IMG/VR virus record: IMGVR_UViG_3300047443_000053
Coordinates: 1 to 34,992 of that record
DNA length: 34,992 nt
Origin: a virus
Strand: one strand, 5' to 3'
Numbering within the stretch: position 1 is the first letter of the stretch; each line of letters begins with the position of its first letter. The position numbers and the translations under genes are program-made. The notes beneath the pieces are model-generated. The model saw nothing but the letters and a program-made list of their open reading frames with translations. It ran no database searches and was not told where the DNA came from. Below are positions 21,054 to 29,398 of this stretch, one piece after another.

Positions 21054-21653
21054 ATGAAACTCGCAAAAATTTCCGCCGCGCTCGGTTTCGCACATCTGAT
21101 GGGCCTGTCAGCAGCTGCTGCGCGCGCCGAGGATGACGAAGACAAGAAGCAGCAACGCGCCGACGAGTCCGACGAAGACTATGCCAAGCGCATGGAGGAA
21201 GAGGACAAGAAGGACGAGGGCGACAAGGACGAGCAGGGCGCCAAGAAAGCCGAGGAAGGCGACGATGGCGCCGGGGACGATGAAAAGGACGAGGCAAAAG
21301 CCAAAGGCAAGGCTGAAGACGAGGGCGAAGAGGGCGACAAGGAAAAGGCCGCTCGTAAGTCCGAGCGCGCCCGCTGCGCTGCAATCTTCGCCTCCCCGGC
21401 TGCCGGTGTGCGCCCCGATATGGCGGCGCACCTGGCTTTCAACACCGACATGGGCGTGAAAGCAGCAGTCGAAATGCTGGGTGCCATCGCCGCCGGTGGC
21501 GCCGCGCAGCCAACCAATCTGGCCAGCCGCATGGCCGGCGTGAAAACCCCGAATGTCGGCGCTTCCACCCCGGCAGGCAAACAGGCAACCGGCTCGGCCG
21601 CTACCGCAAACATGATCATCGAAGCGGGCAAGAAGCGCCGCGGCGAAGCCTAA
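21054..21653 (+). CDS. Scaffold-like protein
   Basis: A 199-aa highly charged protein. Residues about 27-105 are a low-complexity Glu/Asp/Lys segment (DEDKKQQRADESDEDYAKRMEEED and similar), probably coiled or disordered. The C-terminal part SERARCAAIFASPAAGVRPDMAAHLAFNTDMGVKAAVEMLGAIAA resembles the C-terminal segment found after S49/ClpP head proteases that acts as scaffold (lambda Nu3 role). The apparent N-terminal signal (residues 1-25, ending AAAARAEDDED) is probably not a true secretion signal. It precedes the decoration protein gene. Confidence 0.8.
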   Translation: MKLAKISAALGFAHLMGLSAAAARAEDDEDKKQQRADESDEDYAKRMEEEDKKDEGDKDEQGAKKAEEGDDGAGDDEKDEAKAKGKAEDEGEEGDKEKAARKSERARCAAIFASPAAGVRPDMAAHLAFNTDMGVKAAVEMLGAIAAGGAAQPTNLASRMAGVKTPNVGASTPAGKQATGSAATANMIIEAGKKRRGEA

Positions 21654-21678
21654 TCCATCCCTTTCATAGGAGCAGACC

Positions 21679-22095
21679 ATGTCCCTTCCCGTCACTTCCG
21701 TTGGCGCCAATCCCCAGATTCCGGGCATCGCCGCTGATGCATTCATTCCCGACCAGCTCATCGCTGGCCGCCACCAGCTGGTTACCGACACGGTGACCAT
21801 CGCCTCTGGCCAGGTGATCCAGCGCGGCGCTGTGCTCGGCATGATCACCGCCTCTGGCAAATACGTGCTGGCGCTGAGCGCATCGGCCGACGGCTCGCAG
21901 AATCCGGTGGCAATCGCCGCTGACAACATCGACGCCTCCGGTGGCGACGCGCTCGGCGCGGTCTACCTGGCCGGCGAATTCAACGGCAATGCGCTGACCC
22001 TCGGTACCGGCATCACGCTGGCCGCAGCCAAGTCGGCACTGCGGCCGCTGTCGATCTACGTGAAGACCTCGGTCTCCGCAGCGGATCCGTCCTAA
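21679..22095 (+). CDS. Head decoration protein (lambda D-like)
   Basis: A 138-aa protein with AGAVLG-type beta segments: GQVIQRGAVLGMITASGKYVLA, QNPVAIAADNIDASGGDALGAVYLAGEFNGNAL. These match the lambda D / HDPD family trimer that stabilises the expanded capsid. Slightly longer than lambda gpD (110 aa). Good AGGAG ribosome site; in the order D then E. Confidence 0.92.
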   Translation: MSLPVTSVGANPQIPGIAADAFIPDQLIAGRHQLVTDTVTIASGQVIQRGAVLGMITASGKYVLALSASADGSQNPVAIAADNIDASGGDALGAVYLAGEFNGNALTLGTGITLAAAKSALRPLSIYVKTSVSAADPS

Positions 22096-22117
22096 TCCAT
22101 CCTTCCAGGAGTGAGTG

Positions 22118-23191
22118 ATGCAAAATAACACTTTCGTTTTCGACACCAACGCCCTGATCGGCGTCGTACCGAACCTGAAGCGCCCGCAGAAATTCCTGCT
22201 GGACCGCTTCTTCCCGAACATCGTCATGAGCGACACCGAGTTCGTGTCGATCGACGTGGATGTCGGCAAGCGCCGCATGTCGCCGTTCGTTTCGCCGCTG
22301 GTCGAGGGCAAGCTGGTCGAACAGCGCCGCTACCAGACCAACCAGTTCAAGCCGGCCTACATCAAGGACAAGCGCGCCCCGGACCTGCGCAAGCCCGTGC
22401 GTCGCATGATCGGCGAGCGCATCGGCGGCGAGCTGAGCGGCGCGGAGCGCGAAGCGGCCAACCTCGAAGCCGAGATGACCGATCAGATCGACATGATTGA
22501 TCGCCGCCTGGAGTGGATGGCTGCCTCGGCACTGTCGACCGGCACCGTGACCGTTTCCGGTGATGGCTTCCCGACCGTGGTGGTCGATTTCGGTCGCGAC
22601 GCCGCGCTGACGCTGGCGCTGTCGGGCTCGAACAAGTGGGATACTGCCTTCGCTGCCGTCGGCGCGAATGGCATCTTCACCCTGCCTTCGACCAGCATCG
22701 AGCAGTGGGCGCACCTGATGCTGAAGAAGTCCGGTGCCGCGCCGACCGACCTGGTGTTCACCACCTCGTCCTGGCTGCTGTTCATTGCCGATACCAACGT
22801 GCAGAAGTCGATCTTCTACCCGCGTTCCGGCGAAGGCAACAACATCAACATGGGCGGCCAGATCCAGCGTGGCGCCCAGTACAAGGGCAAGTGGGGCCAG
22901 TACGACCTGTGGGTCTACAACGACTGGTACGTCGACGATAACAACGTCGAGCAGCCGATGCTGGTCGACGGCAGCGTGCTCATGACCGGTCCGGACCTGC
23001 TGGGTACCCGTGCCTTCGGCCAGATCCTGGACCCGGCGTTCAACTACGCTTCGCTGCCGTATGCGCCGAAGACCTGGGTGAACGAAGATCCGGCGCAGCG
23101 TTTCCTGCTGATGCAGTCCTCGCCGATCCTCATCCCATCGCGCGTCAACGCATCGCTTTCCGCAACCGTCTGCACGCCGGTGGTGAACTGA
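22118..23191 (+). CDS. Major capsid protein (lambda E family)
   Basis: A 357-aa HK97-fold capsid protein of the lambda gpE type. Recognisable: FDTNALIGVVPNLKRPQKFLLDRFFPN, DVDVGKRRMSPFVSPLVEGK, FKPAYIKDKRAP, and VYNDWYVDDNNVEQPMLVDGSVLMTG near the end. Start ATG 22118 lies 6 nt after AGGAG; a GTG at 22115 is less well placed. Length is near lambda gpE (341 aa). Confidence 0.96.
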   Translation: MQNNTFVFDTNALIGVVPNLKRPQKFLLDRFFPNIVMSDTEFVSIDVDVGKRRMSPFVSPLVEGKLVEQRRYQTNQFKPAYIKDKRAPDLRKPVRRMIGERIGGELSGAEREAANLEAEMTDQIDMIDRRLEWMAASALSTGTVTVSGDGFPTVVVDFGRDAALTLALSGSNKWDTAFAAVGANGIFTLPSTSIEQWAHLMLKKSGAAPTDLVFTTSSWLLFIADTNVQKSIFYPRSGEGNNINMGGQIQRGAQYKGKWGQYDLWVYNDWYVDDNNVEQPMLVDGSVLMTGPDLLGTRAFGQILDPAFNYASLPYAPKTWVNEDPAQRFLLMQSSPILIPSRVNASLSATVCTPVVN

Positions 23192-23193
23192 TC

Positions 23194-23418
23194 ATGGCCG
23201 CTAAAACTGTGAAGGCGGTGGTCGCGCTGCGCAAAACCGTCTGGATCGACAACAAACAGTTCGGCCCCGGCGCGGAAATTTCGCTGCCGGCCGACGAGAT
23301 CGAGCACCTGCGTGAGCGTGGATTCCTCGTGGATCCGGATGCGGCGGAAGTGCCGACCGGCGAAGGTCCGTCGTTCGATAGCGCCGATCCGAATGCTGTC
23401 ACCGTGACCGCGAGCTGA
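23194..23418 (+). CDS. Small virion-assembly protein between capsid and FII genes
   Basis: A 74-aa protein; TVKAVVALRKTVWIDNKQFGPGAEISLPADEIEHLRERGFLVD looks like a small beta-barrel (SH3/KOW-like) unit common in phage head modules. It occupies the place of lambda FI. Function unknown, probably packaging or completion. It is 2 bp after the capsid stop and 3 bp before the next ATG. Confidence 0.75.
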   Translation: MAAKTVKAVVALRKTVWIDNKQFGPGAEISLPADEIEHLRERGFLVDPDAAEVPTGEGPSFDSADPNAVTVTAS

Positions 23419-23421
23419 CGC

Positions 23422-23751
23422 ATGATCGACTGGGATACGGCAGTTCTCGGGCCGGTGCATGCGGTCTTCGGCGAGCCGGTGATCTACATGCCGGCGCGGG
23501 GCATGCCTTTCCCGATCGATGGCGTCTTCGACAAGGCGTACCTTGCTTCCGATGCGCTGGGCGACGGCACGGCGATGAGCACAGCCATGCCGGTGCTGGG
23601 CGTCCGTTTAGCGCTGTTTCCCGCTGGTGCGCCGCCGGTCCAAAACGACAAGCTGAAGATCCTGTCCTCTGGTGCGACATACAAGGTCAAAGAGGTCCGG
23701 CCCGACAGCCATGGTGAAGCGAAATTGCTGCTGACCTTTGTGAGTGCCTGA
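23422..23751 (+). CDS. Head-tail attachment protein (lambda FII-like)
   Basis: A 109-aa protein. Segments PVIYMPARGMPFPIDGVFDKAYL, MPVLGVRLALFPAGAPPVQNDKLKIL and TYKVKEVRPDSHGEAKLLL fit the FII / Phage_attach beta-barrel that joins heads to tails. Lambda FII is 117 aa. The gene order gpE, small protein, FII-like is as in lambda. Confidence 0.82.
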   Translation: MIDWDTAVLGPVHAVFGEPVIYMPARGMPFPIDGVFDKAYLASDALGDGTAMSTAMPVLGVRLALFPAGAPPVQNDKLKILSSGATYKVKEVRPDSHGEAKLLLTFVSA

Positions 23752-23753
23752 CG

Positions 23754-24356
23754 ATGCTGTATCGAGCGAACTTGCGGCAGATCGCCGTCGCTGCGCTGAA
23801 GTCGGCGCGCACCTTGGCTGGCCAAAGCGTGTTTTCCCCGCGCGATTGGCCGGACTGGAGCGGCAACTATCCAGTCATTCATGTGCAGACGCTGCGGGAG
23901 CGGAAAGAGTCGGTTGGCCGGCAAATGCCGGAGTTCACGACGACTGTCACGATGACCGTGATCGGGCGCCTGGACGGCACCGACGAAGGGCGGGTCGAAG
24001 AGCAGCTGGAAACCCTGTGCGAGCAGATCGAGCAGGCGATCCTGACCAATCACGACCTGGTGCAGCTGACGCAGCAGTTCTCGTCGGTTGATACCCGCAT
24101 GGAAGTCACGAACGAGGGCGAAAAGCACATCGGTGAAGTGCAGATGGATTTCGCCATGGAATTCTTCGAAGCCTTCCAACCGGTGTTTCCCGACCCGATC
24201 GAGCAGGTCAATGTCCATGTCGATCTCGCCAGCCCGTTCGACGCCACCGGCACCTATCCGGATCCACCGTTCCCTGATGCGGTCCAGCCCGCGACGCGCT
24301 CTTCCGGTCCGGATGGCCGGGATGAGGGCGCGCTGACCATCATCCTGCCCCAATAG
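23754..24356 (+). CDS. Tail terminator / completion protein (gpU-like)
   Basis: A 200-aa protein. N-terminal helix MLYRANLRQIAVAALKSAR, then beta strands YPVIHVQTLRERKES and EFTTTVTMTVIGRLDGTD, a helix EEQLETLCEQIEQAILTN, and HIGEVQMDFAMEFFEAF: the order seen in gpU-type tail terminators. The C-terminal 50 residues (Pro-rich) are extra. It is the last gene of the lambda-type head module and borders the Mu-type tail module, so it likely adapts between them. Confidence 0.75.
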   Translation: MLYRANLRQIAVAALKSARTLAGQSVFSPRDWPDWSGNYPVIHVQTLRERKESVGRQMPEFTTTVTMTVIGRLDGTDEGRVEEQLETLCEQIEQAILTNHDLVQLTQQFSSVDTRMEVTNEGEKHIGEVQMDFAMEFFEAFQPVFPDPIEQVNVHVDLASPFDATGTYPDPPFPDAVQPATRSSGPDGRDEGALTIILPQ

Positions 24357-24365
24357 GAGTACCCC

Positions 24366-24533
24366 ATGTACGTGAAACCCGCGCCAGGGCTCGTGATCCG
24401 CGACCCTGACCTGAAAGACCTGTTGCCCGCTGAAGGGCGCAAGGTCCCCGAAACCGATTATTGGCACCGCCGCGTGCGCGACAACGATGTCGTCCTGGCT
24501 GAGCCGCCCACTGAAGGGAGCGCGACCGAATGA
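24366..24533 (+). CDS. DUF2635-type small Mu-like tail protein
   Basis: A 55-aa gene. KPAPGLVIRDPDLKDLLPAEG then VPETDYWHRRVRDNDVVL is the DUF2635 signature of the small gene before the sheath gene in Mu-like phages. AGGAG is 7 nt before the ATG; the stop overlaps the sheath ATG by 4 bp. Function unknown. Confidence 0.88.
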   Translation: MYVKPAPGLVIRDPDLKDLLPAEGRKVPETDYWHRRVRDNDVVLAEPPTEGSATE

Positions 24534-26008
24534 TTCCATTCAAGAACGTGCCGGCCAATGTCCGCGTTCCGCTGTTCTATGCGGAAGTCGACAACAGCCG
24601 GGCGAACAATGCCACGATCAACCAGCGCGCGCTGATCGTTGGCCAGATCACCTCGGCCGGCGCCGCGACGCCGAACGTGCCGGTGATCTCTCAGGGCATC
24701 TCCGATGCGCTGACTGCCGGCGGCCCGGATTCGATGCTGGCGCTGATGACGCAGGCGTACCGCCTGAACGACACCTTCGGCGAAGTCTGGTACCTGCCGC
24801 TGGCCGACGACCCGTCTGCCATTGCCGCGACCGGCACCGTGACTTTCACGGCCGCCGCGACTGCCAACGGCACGCTGTATCTGTACGTGGCTGGCGTGCG
24901 TTACGCGCTGCCGGTGCTCACGACCCAGACCACTGCCCAGCTGGCAACCGCGCTGGCCGCGCTGATCAATGCGGACCCGTCCTGCCCGGTGAATGCTTCG
25001 GCGTCGACCAACGCTGTCACGCTGACTGCGGTGAACAAGGGCCCGTGCGGCAACGACATCGACCTGCGCCTGAATTACCAAGGCACCCGCGGCGGCGAAG
25101 TACTGCCGACTGGCCTGGGTGTGACGCTGGTCCAGATGACCGGTGGCGCGACGGCGCCGAACTTGACCACGGCATTCGGCAACCTGTCCGGCATGGCGTT
25201 CGACTTCATCGTCTGCCCGTACACCGACGCCACGTCGCTGGACGCGTTCAAGACGCTGCTCAACGACGCCACCGGCCGCTGGGCGTGGAATGTGCAGCTG
25301 TACGGCCACTTCTTCGCGGCTTACCGCGGCACGCTGGGCGCGCAGACCACGCTCGGCACCGGCCGCAACGATCCGCACGGCACGATCATGGGGTTCAATG
25401 ATTCCCCGACGCCGAACTGGATCTGGGCCGCCGCGCTGGCCGGCGCCGTGGCAGGCAGCGTGCGCGCAGACCCGGCCACGCCGCTGCAGACGTTGGCGCT
25501 GCAGGGCGTGCTGGCGCCGCCGCTGCAGTCGCGCTTTCAGCTCACCGATCGCAACACGCTGCTGTTCGATGGCATTTCCACCTTCACGGTGGCTGACGAC
25601 GGCACGGTGGCGATCGAGAACCTGATCACGACCTACCAGAAGAACGCGTTCGGCGCGCCGGATGACAGTTACCTGGAAGTCGAGACGATGTTCACGCTGG
25701 CCTTCGTGCTGCGCGCGCTGAAGGCGGTGGTAACCACCAAGTATGCACGGGTGAAGCTGGCCGCCAACGGCACCCGTTTCGCGCAAGGCTCCAACGTCGT
25801 CACGCCGAACACGATCCGCGCCGACATCATCGCGCAGTACCGCACACTCGAGGATGCTGGCCTGGTGCAGAACGGCGACGCGTTCAAACAGGCGCTCATC
25901 GTGGACAAGAACGCCAGCAATCCGAATCGCGTCGACGTGCTGTGGCCCGGTACCCTGATCAACCAGCTCCGGATCTTCGCGCTGCTCGCGCAGTTCCGCC
26001 TCAACTAA
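24530..26008 (+). CDS. Tail sheath protein (Mu gpL-like)
   Basis: A 492-aa protein forming the contractile outer tail tube, almost the length of Mu gpL (495). It shows N-terminal VRVPLFYAEVDNSRANN, the LPTGLGVTLVQMTGG region, FDFIVCPYTDATSLDAFKTLLND, and a C-terminal part QGVLAPPLQSRFQLTDRNTLLFDGISTF ... IENLITTYQKN, all typical for Mu-type sheaths. It proves a contractile (myovirus) tail. Confidence 0.95.
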   Translation: MIPFKNVPANVRVPLFYAEVDNSRANNATINQRALIVGQITSAGAATPNVPVISQGISDALTAGGPDSMLALMTQAYRLNDTFGEVWYLPLADDPSAIAATGTVTFTAAATANGTLYLYVAGVRYALPVLTTQTTAQLATALAALINADPSCPVNASASTNAVTLTAVNKGPCGNDIDLRLNYQGTRGGEVLPTGLGVTLVQMTGGATAPNLTTAFGNLSGMAFDFIVCPYTDATSLDAFKTLLNDATGRWAWNVQLYGHFFAAYRGTLGAQTTLGTGRNDPHGTIMGFNDSPTPNWIWAAALAGAVAGSVRADPATPLQTLALQGVLAPPLQSRFQLTDRNTLLFDGISTFTVADDGTVAIENLITTYQKNAFGAPDDSYLEVETMFTLAFVLRALKAVVTTKYARVKLAANGTRFAQGSNVVTPNTIRADIIAQYRTLEDAGLVQNGDAFKQALIVDKNASNPNRVDVLWPGTLINQLRIFALLAQFRLN

Positions 26009-26021
26009 ATAGGAGCCTGAA

Positions 26022-26390
26022 TTGGGTGATACATCAAAACGCCTAGCTGGCGTCGCCTACCTGTCGGTCGATGGCCAGTCCTACATGCTGTCCGGCGATC
26101 TTGCGTATAGCCCGTCGAAGGTGACGCGCGAGACGCTGACCGGCCAGGACGGCGTCCATGGCTACTCAGAAAAACCGCACGCCGGCTACATCTCGGGCAC
26201 GTTCCGCGACGCTGGCAGCCTGACGGTCGCCGACTTCAACGCGATGACGAATGTCACCGTGACGGCGGAACTGGCCAACGGCAAGACGATCATCGGCCGC
26301 GGCATGTGGACGGTCGATGCCCAGGAAGTGAAAACCGCCGAGGCCACCTTCGATGTGAAGTGGGAAGGCATGAGCGTCGAGGAGGCGTAA
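26022..26390 (+). CDS. Tail tube protein (Mu gpM-like)
   Basis: A 122-aa protein (Mu gpM is 118). LAGVAYLSVDGQSYMLSGDLAYSPSKVTRETLTGQDGVHGYSEKPHAGYISGTFRD and ANGKTIIGRGMWTVDAQEVKTAEATFDVKWEG match the Mu tail tube family. The start is an unusual TTG at 26022, set by AGGAG exactly 6 nt upstream; no ATG lies in a better place. It overlaps the next ATG (TAATG). Confidence 0.93.
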   Translation: MGDTSKRLAGVAYLSVDGQSYMLSGDLAYSPSKVTRETLTGQDGVHGYSEKPHAGYISGTFRDAGSLTVADFNAMTNVTVTAELANGKTIIGRGMWTVDAQEVKTAEATFDVKWEGMSVEEA

Positions 26391-26683
26391 TGGAATTGCA
26401 AGAAGAAAAGGTCATCGTGCTGCGCAAGCCGGTGGTGATCAAGGAGCAGACCTACGCCGAGCTGGCGCTGCGCGAGCCGACTGCCGGCGAGCTGTCAAAG
26501 GCCACGAAGGCCGGCGGCGACAACGGCGTCGACGTCGGCATCTCGCTGATCTCCCAGATCGCCAAGGTGCCGCGCATCGTGGCCGAGCAGCTGTGCCAGC
26601 GCGACTTCCAGGAGGCGAACGATTTTTTGGGCAGCTTTACGGTCGGTGGCCCGGAAACTGGCGAGACGTCGTCGCTGACCTGA
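26390..26683 (+). CDS. Tail assembly chaperone, zero-frame form (Mu gp41-like)
   Basis: A 97-aa protein: VIVLRKPVVIKEQTYAELALREPTAGELSKA is the signature of Mu gp41 (Phage_TAC). Chaperones of this type hold the tape measure protein while the tube assembles. Codon 79 lies on a slippery T_TTT_TTG, and a second frame takes over afterwards, so this is the shorter of two products. Confidence 0.9.
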   Translation: MELQEEKVIVLRKPVVIKEQTYAELALREPTAGELSKATKAGGDNGVDVGISLISQIAKVPRIVAEQLCQRDFQEANDFLGSFTVGGPETGETSSLT

Positions 26684-26808
26684 CGTGCTTTTACCACTGG
26701 GGCCCTCAAGACGCATGGGGGCTGCCGTGGTTTGGCGACGGCGGGCTGCACTGGTGGAATGAGCAGTCCAAACGCATAAGCAGGGCGGGTGAATCGGATG
26801 GCAACTAA
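26390..26808 (+). CDS. Tail assembly chaperone, -1 frameshift product (G-T type)
   Basis: A predicted 139-aa fusion made by ribosomes that slip back one base at 26623-26629 and continue in the -1 frame with FFGQLYGRWPGNWRDVVADL, then CFYHWGPQDAWGLPWFGDG, ending at 26808. That extension has no ribosome start of its own, and its aromatic/Gly-rich sequence resembles Mu gp42-type extensions. The ratio of the two forms normally sets tail assembly. Its end overlaps the tape measure start by 11 bp. Confidence 0.85.
26623..26629 (+). promoter_or_regulatory. Programmed -1 frameshift site
   Basis: TTTTTTG read as T_TTT_TTG in the chaperone frame is an efficient X_XXY_YYZ slippery heptamer. After a -1 slip, the frame stays open for 60 codons. 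The position equals that in other tail chaperone genes. Confidence 0.88.
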
Positions 26809-28531
26809 GAACAATTTCCAGATCGTTATTTCGGCGAATGACCGGGCGACCGCGTCGATCCGCCGGATTAACACGTCGATGGAACGCATGGTTCGACCGG
26901 TTTCCAATGTCCAGCGCTCAATGCGGTCGCTGACCCGGGAAGTGGGCAAGAACGTTGCGGTGAAGGCGTTGTCCGGTGTGAGCCGGGCGGCCGAGGGCGC
27001 CGCATCTAGCATTTCGAAGATCGTCGCTCCGATGTCGGCGGTGATTGGCATCGGATCGATCGCCGGCATGGTGGCGCTGGTGAACAGCTGGGGCAAGCTT
27101 GGGATCGAGGTCTCGCAGACTGCAGGCCTGCTCGGTACTGGCACGGCAGGCCTGCAGTCGTTGCGCGGCGCCGCCGAGCTGGCCGGGCTGTCCTCCAACG
27201 CATTGACAGGTGGCCTGACGTCCCTGCGGCAAGTGATGCACGACGCAAAATGGAGTCGGAACCCGGACATCATTAATTTGATGGACCGTGTTGGGATCAA
27301 ATTTCGCACAACCAGCACGGGGGCGATCGATGTTGTAAGTAGCCTCAAGGACGTCGCTGACGCCATTGCCGCACAGCCGGACATAGGCGCGAAGCACACG
27401 ATCGCGCAGGCTTTCGGGCTCGAAGGCCTGCTGCCGTTGCTGATGAAGGGCGCGAAAGGAATGGAGGAGCTCGAGCAACGTGCGAAGAGCCTCGGCTTGG
27501 TGCTCGACGGGCGGGCGATCGAGGCGGCGAAGCGCTATGGTGAGAGCATCCTCCAGCTGGAGGGTTCGCTGACAGGCCTTCGCTATTCCATTACCGGGGC
27601 GCTCGCTCCCGCGTTCACGCCGCTGATCAACCAGTTCACGAAGTGGATCGAGCTGAACCGGGATCCAATTGCCAAGGCGCTTGGTGATGGCATGGAAAGG
27701 CTCGTGAAGTGGGTCAAGCAACTCGACTTCACGGAAGTCCTCAAGGACATAAAAGAGGTCGGCAACAGCATCTTGTTCATTGCTACGCAGATCAACAGTG
27801 CTGCCGATGCCATGGAGCGGTTCAACAAGCGGCGGCTTGACGATCTCGATAAGTATGGCTGGCACCCGAAGCGCCCAGCTGGGGCCGCGTCGGCTTCATC
27901 CACCGCGGTGCTACCGTCAATGCCACCCGGAACATCCAGTGCGGGGTGGGGGCGCGGCGTGTCGCCCGGATCGCCAGGAGTAGATCCACGTTCGCTCGGC
28001 TACAACCATCCGCTGCTGAACGCCTACGCGGCGCAGGTGGAGCAGGCGAACAAGCTCCCGCCCGGGCTGCTCAATGCCATCAAGAACTACGGCGAGCGCA
28101 GCGGCAGCTTGGCTGTGTCTCCAAAGGGTGCGCGTGGGATGATGCAGTTCATGCCAGATACCTGGAAGAAGTTCGGCGCTGGCGATCCTACCGATCCGTA
28201 TGCGTCAATCGATGCCGCCGGTCGCTATTTCAAGGACATGCTCGGGCGGTATGGTGGCAACGTCGACGCCGCGATCACCGAATACAACGGCGGCACCAAG
28301 CAGGCGAAGGCGGTGCAGGGCGGCGGGCAGCCGTGGGTCGCAGAAACGGCAAATTACCTTTCCAGGGTAAAGGCCGGCATGGGCGGTGAAGCAGCAAGCT
28401 CCAAGCCGCAGGAGCTGCATGTCACCTTCGACGGTCTCCCAACCGGCGTCACCGCCAAAGTGCGCACTGGCGCTGGCCAAGCCGTACCGGTCCGCATCAA
28501 TCATTCCATGAATACCTTGTCGGCAGGCTGA
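26798..28531 (+). CDS. Tape measure protein with lytic transglycosylase domain
   Basis: A 577-aa protein setting tail length. The N-terminus FQIVISANDRATASIRRINTSMERM and a central hydrophobic Ala/Gly/Leu region (about residues 70-125) suit a tape measure. Residues about 400-525 are a soluble lytic transglycosylase domain (PPGLLNAIKNYGERSGSLAVSPKGARGMMQFMPDTWKKFG), with the likely catalytic Glu near residue 432; this would cut peptidoglycan during DNA injection. It is short for a Mu-type tape measure, predicting a short tail. ATG 26798 is preferred to GTG 26789. Confidence 0.9.
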   Translation: MATKNNFQIVISANDRATASIRRINTSMERMVRPVSNVQRSMRSLTREVGKNVAVKALSGVSRAAEGAASSISKIVAPMSAVIGIGSIAGMVALVNSWGKLGIEVSQTAGLLGTGTAGLQSLRGAAELAGLSSNALTGGLTSLRQVMHDAKWSRNPDIINLMDRVGIKFRTTSTGAIDVVSSLKDVADAIAAQPDIGAKHTIAQAFGLEGLLPLLMKGAKGMEELEQRAKSLGLVLDGRAIEAAKRYGESILQLEGSLTGLRYSITGALAPAFTPLINQFTKWIELNRDPIAKALGDGMERLVKWVKQLDFTEVLKDIKEVGNSILFIATQINSAADAMERFNKRRLDDLDKYGWHPKRPAGAASASSTAVLPSMPPGTSSAGWGRGVSPGSPGVDPRSLGYNHPLLNAYAAQVEQANKLPPGLLNAIKNYGERSGSLAVSPKGARGMMQFMPDTWKKFGAGDPTDPYASIDAAGRYFKDMLGRYGGNVDAAITEYNGGTKQAKAVQGGGQPWVAETANYLSRVKAGMGGEAASSKPQELHVTFDGLPTGVTAKVRTGAGQAVPVRINHSMNTLSAG

Positions 28532-28534
28532 TCC

Positions 28535-29398
28535 ATGAGCATCGATAACGCAATGGATGGCGTCCGGTCGCTGACCAATGCGGTCACGACCGGCGTCAAC
28601 ACCGTCACGCGTGCCACGGCGGACCTCGGTCTGGCGAATATCGCCGGGCAGGGGAAATACTGGATGGACCAGCTCCGGCCGGCCATCTACCGCGGCGTGC
28701 GGTTCGGCGTGTTCGGCGGCGAGAGCCACTTCGGCCGGCGCAACGCGGTGCACGAATATCCGTACCGCGACACGGCATGGGTGGAAGACCTCGGCCGGCA
28801 GGCGCGCCGGGTCACCATGGGCGGCTTCCTGGTCGGCGACGATGTAATCGCCCAGCGCGATCGCATGATCACTGCCTGCGAAGCGCCGGGTGACGGCGAG
28901 CTGACTCACCCAACCTTGGGGCGAATGACGGTCAGCCTCATCGAATTCTCCAGCGTCGAGCGCTGGGACCAGGGCCGCGTCTTCGAACTGAGCTTCGTGT
29001 TCATCGAGGCCGGCCGGCGTACTTTTCCGACGGTTGCGACGTCGACCGGGGATGCGGTCTCGGCCGAAGCTGCGGCGGCGGATGCGGCGGTTGCTGGCGA
29101 CTTTGCGGCCGGGGTGAGCGACGCGTTGAAGCATGGCGCTGCCGTCGTGAAGCAGGCGGCATCCACGGCGGCGACGTGGGCCAACCAGGCACAGCGCCTG
29201 GCGAACGACGCGACGAATCTTTACAACATGGTGGGGCGCCTTAGCGGGAGTAACGGGCGCTTCTTCGGCGGGCGCAGCAATGCGACAAAATCTGTCGCCA
29301 CGGTGGCCGGCCTGATCGCCGCCGGCGCGACGGCACGCACGCAGGTGGTCAACGCGGCGACGGCACTCGCCTCCATTGCAGGAAAACTAAGCGCATGA
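28535..29398 (+). CDS. DNA circularisation/baseplate protein N, N-terminal half
   Basis: A 287-aa protein with the DNA_circ_N region: DQLRPAIYRGVRFGVFGGESHFGRRNAVHEYPYRDTAWVEDLGRQARRVTMGGFLVGDDVIAQRDRM, as in Mu gpN (gp43), a baseplate hub component. After residue 165 it becomes Ala-rich (SAEAAAADAAVAGDF...). Family members are usually single chains of about 450-490 aa; here the reading frame stops and a second gene continues 4 bp inside it. Confidence 0.88.
   Translation: MSIDNAMDGVRSLTNAVTTGVNTVTRATADLGLANIAGQGKYWMDQLRPAIYRGVRFGVFGGESHFGRRNAVHEYPYRDTAWVEDLGRQARRVTMGGFLVGDDVIAQRDRMITACEAPGDGELTHPTLGRMTVSLIEFSSVERWDQGRVFELSFVFIEAGRRTFPTVATSTGDAVSAEAAAADAAVAGDFAAGVSDALKHGAAVVKQAASTAATWANQAQRLANDATNLYNMVGRLSGSNGRFFGGRSNATKSVATVAGLIAAGATARTQVVNAATALASIAGKLSA

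Noticed and set aside
19945-21384. A 479-codon minus-strand frame and similar long antisense frames at 24458-25786, 26918-27865 and 30966-31850
   Set aside because: All are antisense to unmistakable portal, protease, sheath, tape measure and baseplate genes and result from strong G/C third-position bias.
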